NCBI RefSeq assembly: GCF_000203795.2
Contig: NW_006281106.1
Span: forward strand, 563,302 to 627,301
Origin: Batrachochytrium dendrobatidis JAM81
Lineage: Eukaryota; Chytridiomycota; Chytridiomycetes; Rhizophydiales
Length of the DNA stretch: 64,000 nucleotides
Direction: 5' to 3'
The notes beneath the pieces were generated by a model. That model had not been told where the DNA came from. It searched no databases and was given only the letters and a program-made list of their open reading frames with translations. Of this stretch, positions 57,802 through 64,000 are shown one piece after another. Made by a program: the position numbers and the translations under genes. The stretch's first letter is position 1; each line of letters opens with the position of its first letter.

Positions 57802-59800
57802 ATGGCTCCTATTGGCGTAAGTACTGTATCTTGAGAGTGTATAAGTGGAGTGTGATCTATGAATGTTGATGTGTGGACCGGTTTGGAAAAAAGAGATTTT
57901 AGAATGCTGGTTGATGATTCAACACTGTTCCAGCATATTCTATTGACCTGTAACCATCATCCTGTAGAGTGCATCCATACTAAATCTATCTGTATCGTTT
58001 ATTAGAAAATCTACACTTATCCCAACAACCCCCGTGTGTTCAAGGCACTGATTGCTGCCAAGTACAGCAAGGTCGAGGTTGAGGAAGTCCATGTTGCCAT
58101 GGGCAAGGACAACAAGGTAATGTTGGCTATCAATTGACTACTTTTATTGTAATTGAATGCTAGAGAGTGTTGTATTGCTTTACTGCGAGATCTGTTTCTA
58201 TGCAGTTGCAACGATTGTGGTTTCGTCACTTTTGTATATATATTTTTCTTTTAATTTCCTTCACTTTCCCAAAAACTTTTACAATTGTTTCCTAATGTTT
58301 TGTTTGTGATCTGTTTGTGATCAGACTCCCGAGTTCCTTGAGAAGTTCCCCCTTGGAAAGGTTCCTGCCTTTGAGGGTACTGACAAGTGTGTCCTTTATG
58401 AGAGCAGTGCTATTGCCTACTACAGTAAGTTTTTGTTGAATTTTTTATTTTTCTGCCTAATGTGTGGTAGTGTATCGGCTATGATGAATATCGTTTAAAA
58501 AACAGTTATCCCTATCTTAGCACACACAAATTACTGCTGATATCTTTATACTGAGCCTGAATATACCTACCATCACACTGGTGGTTTTCATCTGATGCAT
58601 TTATGTTTTGAATGTCATTGTATTGATTTTGTATTTTTGTCTTGTCAGTTGCTTCCTATAAGGATGGTGGTGAACTTGTTGGCAAGAACAAGCAAGAAAT
58701 TGCTCAAATCCAGCAGTTCCTTTCTCTTGCTGATAATGAGCTTTTCCTTCCTGCTCTTTGGTGGATCTACCCCATTCTCGGCTACTATCCCTTGGATGAC
58801 AAGAATACGGCCAGTGCCAAGGATAGACTCAAGTCCCTGCTAACTGCTCTTGACAAGCATCTGCTTACCCGTACCTTTTTTGTTGGCGAGCGTGTGACTC
58901 TTGCTGACATTGTCCTTGTTTGCTCGCTTTATTCCTTTTACAAGATGGTATGTTTTTTGAATTACATGACGGTTTGCTCAATAGCACTTGCTTATCTTTG
59001 CAGTGATTTGTTAATTGGATATAATAGGTTCTTGAGCCATCTTTCCGTGCTCCTTTCAAGAACTTGAACAGATGGTTCACCACCTGTGTCAACCAGCCTG
59101 AATTCAAGGCTGTTCTTGGAGAAGTTGCTCTTTGCGAGAAAATGGCAGTTGCCGAGGGTAAGTTGATTTTTTTTAATTGATTTGTGGCGTCGAATATTAA
59201 TTTTTTTTATGAATTTCAGCTGCCAAACCTGCACCCAAGGCTGCTGCTCCTAAGGCTGCCGCAAAGCCAAAGAAGGATGCTGATGAGGAAGAGGAACCTA
59301 GCTACGCCGACGAGAAGCCAAAGGAGAAGAACCCCTTGGACCTTCTCCCCAAATCTTCTATGGTTCTTGACGAGTGGAAGCGTGTATATTCCAACAATGA
59401 CACTCGTCCCACTGCCGTTGACTGGTTCTGGGCAAACTTTGATCCTCAAGGCTACTCTATCTACAAGGTTGACTACAAGTACAACTCTGAGCTTGCAATG
59501 GTTTTCATGTCTAGCAATCTTGTTGGTGGATTTTTCCAACGTCTCGAGTCATCCCGCAAGTATGCTTTTGGATCCCTTGTTATTCTTGGTGAAGATGGCA
59601 ACAACCAAATCACTGGTTACTTTGTATTCCGTGGTCAAGGCATTCCATTTGAGGTTTCAGACTGCCCTGACTTTGAGTCTTATGACTTTGTCAAGGTTGA
59701 TCACACTGACTCTGCAGTTCGTGCCGAGTTTGAGGCCGTTCTTGCATGGGACGAGACAATCAACGGAAAGAAGTGTGCTGATGGCAAGATTTTCAAATAA
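57802..59800 (+). CDS. Translation elongation factor eEF1B gamma subunit
   Basis: Structural subunit of the eEF1B nucleotide-exchange complex that recharges eEF1A with GTP. Six exons. The first is only five codons (57802-57816, MAPIG), then [20 protein letters not shown]. The GST-like N-terminal domain includes [36 protein letters not shown] and [20 protein letters not shown], then [15 protein letters not shown] Lys/Ala/Pro-rich linker ([19 protein letters not shown]) leads to the conserved C-terminal EF1G domain: [59 protein letters not shown] and the terminal [11 protein letters not shown]. All hallmark regions are intact. Codon use is rich in C-ending codons compared with neighbours, typical of a highly expressed gene, and introns cluster at the 5' end. 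Confidence 0.95.
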
Positions 59801-60130
59801 ATCTCACATGGCTTGCATAGCATATTCTCTTCATTTGATTTTTTAGTCATCCTACTACTGAATCATGCGATTGCTTCTTGAATAAAAAAACATTTATTTT
59901 GCACCGATTTAGTTGTGAAATGGATGGTTTTAGGTGTGCAGTATCGAGTTCTTTAGGCTTGACAAGCAATGATTCTATCATTCCATGGTGTTTGATTTAT
60001 GGCTGTATTTACACAAAAATAGAATACTAACATCAGACTGCACAAACTCGTTGTCATTTCATGAGACTGTTTATTATGCATTTTGGTACTCTTAATGTCC
60101 CATTTTACGCGAATATGGCCATGGTAATCT
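59801..60130. other. Convergent 3' region between eEF1B-gamma and Vps60
   Basis: Contains the AATAAA-like 3' flank of eEF1B-gamma and the short repeat copy 9. No gene. Confidence 0.5.
60001..60120 (+). mobile_element. MITE-like repeat, copy 9, internally deleted
   Basis: Only about 120 bp long but with both ends: GGCTGTATTTACACAAAAAT and CCATTTTACGCGAATATGGC, an inverted pair. It ends 10 bp from the Vps60 stop codon, on its downstream side. Confidence 0.7.
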
Positions 60131-61282
60131 CTAAGCACCCAGTTTCATGGGTGCGTTAGCCAATTCTGGAGGATGTTCAGTTGGTGCTAATGTACTGGGC
60201 AATTCAGTAGCAGCAGAGGGCATCTCTGGAACGTATTCTGGCTCTTGAAGATATGATGGTACTTCCTCATCTTCCAAATTGAGATCATCGCCTAGAGCGT
60301 CTAGCTCAGCCTCAAGATCGGCTTCATCCACATCGTCTGGTAGTCCATATGATCTGCCAATAGTCTCTTGAATTTCGTTGGCTTGCTCAAGCAAATCCTC
60401 CATTTCATCTTGCATTTTCTAAAAACAACATATATTGGTCAGACGAGATTGAAATTTGAAATGTAGCAGACTGTATTGACATTTATAGATTGGTCCAGAT
60501 GGAAACAGTAAACTACCTCAATTTTTGACAGATTCACTTGTTTATACTGTTTTTTAAGTTCCTTGTTGGCAGATTGCATGGCATCCAATGTAACCATTGT
60601 GCTTTTAAGGTTTTCGGTAGCCATTGAAGCTATAGAATTTACCAAAAGTTTAGTAGCTGAATATACGATAGTCTATTCAAACCCAAGCACAATAACATCA
60701 TATAACAGACATACCTTGCTCCATGTTAAAAGTCTGCTGCATGATCTGATCCCTCTGACCCTCATATCTGTAAAACAACAGTATCAATAGCTGTATTCAA
60801 GTCATGTCATGTCGAGTTTAACCTACAATTTTCGCTGCTTTAGCACTCGCATAGCCTTTTGTTTAACTGCATTCTAAACAGCAAGATCGATATTATGAAT
60901 AGGTTTAATGCAATGCCAACGAGTATGCTATCCATATGCAAATGTGAATGTCTACCTTTCCTGGACCATCTCGCATCCCCTTCATCTGCTCCTTGTATTT
61001 CATCAGCTCAGCATCGAGCTTTCTCATCTTGACTTCTGCACTATCAACCCTAGCATCAGCCTAACATGGTATCCATGTCGAATCAAACAATTAGTACCGT
61101 TTAAACTCAGCCCCGACTTTGGTATTCAAAAAACCAAGTGGGAGCTGATTATCGATAAAGGCAATAAACCAACTAAATGGGTATAAAAGACCATCAAAAC
61201 AATGCAGGGTTACCGATGTTATAGCATCAGTAATAGTAGGTTTTGGGGCCTGTGGTTTAGAGGTTCCAAATATCCGATTCAT
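60131..61282 (-). CDS. VPS60: Vps60/CHMP5, ESCRT-III subunit
   Basis: Snf7-family protein acting with Vta1/Vps4 in multivesicular-body formation. The N-terminus [20 protein letters not shown] is the Vps60/CHMP5 hallmark. It is followed by [40 protein letters not shown], and [18 protein letters not shown]. The later exons give [20 protein letters not shown] and [20 protein letters not shown], then [20 protein letters not shown], the C-terminal acidic helix. The protein ends with a Pro-rich tail. Six exons. Length is close to the family's 220 residues. Repeat copies sit 26 bp upstream of its ATG (61309-61722) and 10 bp downstream of its stop (60001-60120). Confidence 0.95.
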
Positions 61283-61308
61283 TTCCTATAAAACCGTAAC
61301 AATTATTG

Positions 61309-61722
61309 CAGTTGTATTCACGTAAAATGAAACTAAATAATCGAGTCAAAACAGTCTCATGACATGATTGTCGAGTTGATTGGATTGCTCACTGGTCTCG
61401 TGTGATTGTTATGTAGAGTTGAAGTCCTGAGACATGCAATCGTTGTTGCTCAAGTAAAGCGTATGAGACATTAAGATACATGAGTTTGTACAGTTGTATT
61501 GAAAACAGTCGAATCCAATATCTGAATTGCAGTGAATGAGTTGAATAGTTGTGCAATGTACGATTATGCTAGAAAAAGCAGGTTCGATCCTATAGTTTGT
61601 ATTATAACGGACATTTTATCTATTAAAGAAACAGTGAGTTTTTAATCATAACGAATGTTTCACCACTGTTGATCTCAAAAGCAATCAATACAAGTGTTTT
61701 TATTTTAAATGAATACAATTCT
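61309..61722 (+). mobile_element. MITE-like repeat, copy 10
   Basis: Ends CAGTTGTATTCACGTAAAAT and TTTTTATTTTAAATGAATAC, inverted, the right one decayed. The interior has GTGCAATGTACGATTATGC and TATAGTTTGTATTATAACGG. It begins 26 bp upstream of the Vps60 start codon. Confidence 0.8.
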
Positions 61723-62156
61723 AGTTTAAACCATTTTAAATAGTTTGCTTGTCAATTGTATAAGATTCATTTGCGTTGAATCAAACAGTTGGGCTTGAAA
61801 CAACACATCGGATTTCTACCAACAGTCATGATGTTGGTCAATGAAAAAGCTTATCTTGCTCAACATGTCGTTTATGTAGTTGGTTTGTTCAAACATCTAT
61901 TTATAAATATGCAAATCAAAAATATTATATTCTAAAACTTGCCAAAAACGCACATCTATTCATAAACACTGTTTTGCAAAAATTGCACTTTCAACCCAAT
62001 ACGCATTTATTCTCCTAGTTATTCTTATCTCTCTTGACATAGAATCAAAGCATCAGCCAAAATTAGTGAAGCATTCCACCGTTTTACTATTGAGGGAGAA
62101 AAGAAGATAGCTGCCACCTAGGATATGTAGTCTAATAAACATGCGTAACATTCAGA
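61723..62156. other. Intergenic, no gene recognised
   Basis: AT-rich, between the repeat and the 3' end of the RanBPM-like gene. No open frame or structure of note. Confidence 0.4.
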
Positions 62157-63463
62157 TTAATCAATGGATTTGAACCAATAGTTTACACACCATTGGCAAT
62201 ACTTTTGCTGCCAAAAATCATTTCTTCAAATAATCAGACAGACAATATAAAAACTCACAGAATCAGATCGTGACTTTGTCACTGCAGAGCCCGATACTTT
62301 CTTTTCTTTACTAGAATCTGCGTGCAATTGTTCACGAAGAACAGTGACATGAGCAACCAACCTCTCTAAAGAAGTGTGGGATGGTGAACCATGAAACGCT
62401 ATTTCAATAATCAAGATTAGTCATGTTCGTATATGCAGCAACTCTATTCCTTTGTTACAATACCCCAACAAAAATACGTACCAAGAATATAGCTATTCAA
62501 AGCCATTGCAACTTGCTCATTTCTAGATTTTGCCATATATTTTGACAATGGCGAAGTTTCTGGATTTGTATATGCAATCAGAGCCACAATATCCTGAAGT
62601 GTTTCGTTGTATTTATCATTTTTGAATGCAAACTTTCCAAACTCTATTGGTATGAATCCAATCCCAGTCCAAAAGTTTACACAAAAACAAATCGGTTAAA
62701 ATCTCTAGCATGCCAATATAAACCATCCAAGCCAATAAAGATTTACAAGCATACCTTCTTGCGCAAAATGAAGTGCTTCTAGTGCACTTCGACGAATACA
62801 TTCAATAAACTGCTGGCATTGCAATGCAAAATAAACATCCATGGATTCAGGAGTGTCTGCATTCAAGATTCCTGGAAACGTTTCATTGCACAGTGCAATG
62901 GCTTCGGTGAGTTTACCATTCAAGATAAGACGATATAACTTTCCACGAACTTCGAGGGTTTGAAGTGAGCCTTTGAAAGCGGATCTATCTGTTTTTCCAA
63001 GACATGAGTCGGCTATGGATTTGGAAGTAAAAGTACATGAAGCAGGAGCAGCAGTAGATACAGATGCTGCAGGCATAAAGTGTTGTGTGCGCGATAAACT
63101 AGATTCAGCCATAGTCAAGTCACCATCGCTGTCCGTTATAGTCATTGACGTTTCTTGATCAATATCCATGCAAGTCTTTGCACGAAGTCCAAGATTTTCC
63201 TTGCTCCGGAGACTAGAAGAACTATATGATTCCAGTTTATCCCCATGGCCCAAGACAGGGGTCACACCATCACCCAATACTCTGGAATCTACATCTGTCT
63301 TGTCGAGTCTGCATGCAGTACCAAAAGACCGAGCAGTGGACGAGTAGCAGTTGTGGATAAGATAGTCATATACAAGCATATTTATAACATCCTGTCCAGG
63401 AGAAGGAATGGTCTCGTACGCAAGAGCAGCCTGCTCATCATTAGGCATTGCTTCTGTAGCCAT
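62157..63463 (-). CDS. RanBPM/Gid1-like LisH-CTLH-CRA protein
   Basis: Likely scaffold subunit of a GID/CTLH-type ubiquitin ligase. From the ATG at 63463: a LisH motif, DVINMLVYDYLIHNCYSSTA followed by RSFG; a Ser/Asp-rich linker; CTLH, VRGKLYRLILNGKLTEAIAL with CNETFPGILNA; then the CRA region QCQQFIECIRRSALEALHFA, DIVALIAYTNPETSPLS and RNEQVAMALNSYIL. The YLIHNCYSSTA and ALNSYIL patterns are closer to RanBPM than to Gid8. There is no SPRY domain in front of the LisH, unlike RanBP9/Gid1. Four or five exons. The last exon is uncertain: translation may end at 62226 by read-through of the intron or at 62157 in a short final exon. Confidence 0.8.
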
Positions 63464-63582
63464 TTCAAATCTTGGTCAACCCAAACAGTCGCATTTGCTA
63501 ATTTATATCCACTGCAGTCACGCGGAAGATATGAATAGAAGCCATCACACCAGTCTTGTATAGTTTAATCTTGTATTTGCTA
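63464..63582. promoter_or_regulatory. Promoter region of the RanBPM-like gene
   Basis: About 120 bp between the ATG and the nearest repeat copy. No specific site was recognised. Confidence 0.35.
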
Positions 63583-63991
63583 TCGCATTCACGTAAAACG
63601 GAACACAAAGTGTAATAAACTGCCATAAAATAGTGTCAGTTTATTGAACAATATTGAATTGCTGATTTTGTGCTCATTCTTGTATGAAAACTAAAGTCTT
63701 CAAATCAGCAGTCGCATCTCAATCTTCAACTCTTTCCTAAAAACTGAATATTATGGCATGAAAACAACCATTTCTTTCCCGAGACATACAATATTCTCTT
63801 GAATTAGAGCCCAGGAATATGTGTGAATTTTAGGATTGTGCAATGAATAATCTGTTCAAAACTATAGTTTATGTATCATACAGTGGATGTCGTGCCTATT
63901 GGGAATTGAAATGTCCAGCAGGAAAATGCAAAGATTCAACCATCGTCTATTTTAAAGCAACGACTGCAAGTATTCCATTTTACATGAATAA
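63583..63991 (+). mobile_element. MITE-like repeat, copy 11
   Basis: Ends TCGCATTCACGTAAAACGGA and GTATTCCATTTTACATGAAT in inverted arrangement. The interior has TTTTAGGATTGTGCAATGAA and AAACTATAGTTTATGTATCA. It is close to the window edge but appears complete. Confidence 0.82.
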
Positions 63992-64000
63992 ATCAATGAA

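Noticed and set aside
59184..59846. 220-codon frame on the plus strand
   Set aside because: An out-of-frame reading of the eEF1B-gamma final exon, favoured by its biased codon use.
1..64000. tRNA, rRNA or CRISPR features
   Set aside because: No tRNA cloverleaf, rRNA segment or regularly spaced direct-repeat array was recognised by eye; a covariance-model scan was not possible.

Overview
The window is eukaryotic nuclear DNA, AT-rich and gene-dense. Most genes are split by short introns (about 50-160 bp, mostly GT-AG with at least two clear GC-AG cases). The gene set is fungal: a Kex1-type carboxypeptidase, secreted M28 leucyl-aminopeptidase-type enzymes, NAD-isocitrate dehydrogenase and a P5B ATPase. 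It also contains an IQCH homologue, a protein associated with flagellate cells. That combination points to a zoosporic (flagellated) fungus, most likely a chytrid. This is an inference; no ribosomal RNA or other direct taxonomic marker was seen.

Layout. 0.2-5.8 kb: a Ser-rich protein of unknown function (+) converging on a kelch-repeat membrane protein (-). 6.2-10.1 kb: a repeat element and an active-site-intact myotubularin phosphatase (-). 10.3-14.1 kb: a Myb/SANT-like DNA-binding protein and a C2H2 zinc-finger protein (-). 14.7-19.5 kb: two tandem secreted M28 aminopeptidases (-). 20.5-23.6 kb: an unrecognised protein ending in SKL and a TRAP-alpha/Irc22-like ER membrane protein (+), bracketed by inverted repeat elements. 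24.1-25.9 kb: mitochondrial NAD-IDH catalytic subunit (-). 26.8-29.3 kb: a MCUR1/CCDC90-like mitochondrial coiled-coil protein and Get4 (+). 29.5-30.2 kb: a small unknown protein (-). 30.7-33.1 kb: a degenerate hAT transposon. 33.7-39.7 kb: a P5B ATPase with an unusual Cys-rich N-terminal ectodomain, and an SLC25 carrier (+). 40.3-46.8 kb: a RING-H2 protein and a large helical protein that may be the peroxisome biogenesis factor Pex8 (+). 46.9-52.5 kb: IQCH (-). 52.8-56.0 kb: Kex1-like serine carboxypeptidase with a C-terminal membrane anchor (+). 56.1-57.1 kb: unknown coiled-coil protein (-). 57.8-59.8 kb: eEF1B-gamma (+). 60.1-61.3 kb: Vps60/CHMP5 ESCRT-III subunit (-). 62.2-63.5 kb: RanBPM/Gid1-like LisH-CTLH-CRA protein (-).

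The most striking non-genic structure is a repeat family of about 390-455 bp. At least eleven full, truncated or internally deleted copies are visible. Most begin and end with inverted terminal repeats around CCGTATTCACGTAAAATGGA, so they look like MITEs. Several copies end only about 17-50 bp upstream of a start codon (26772, 38735, 42384, 61282) and others begin within about 10-60 bp of a stop codon, so the repeat may be supplying promoter or 3'-end signals.

No operon, CRISPR array, virus or defence island was recognised. The genes are mostly housekeeping (translation, secretory pathway, ESCRT, mitochondria, peroxisome, ubiquitin) and do not form one pathway. Exon limits are read by eye from splice motifs and reading-frame continuity, and first exons are the weakest part of the models.
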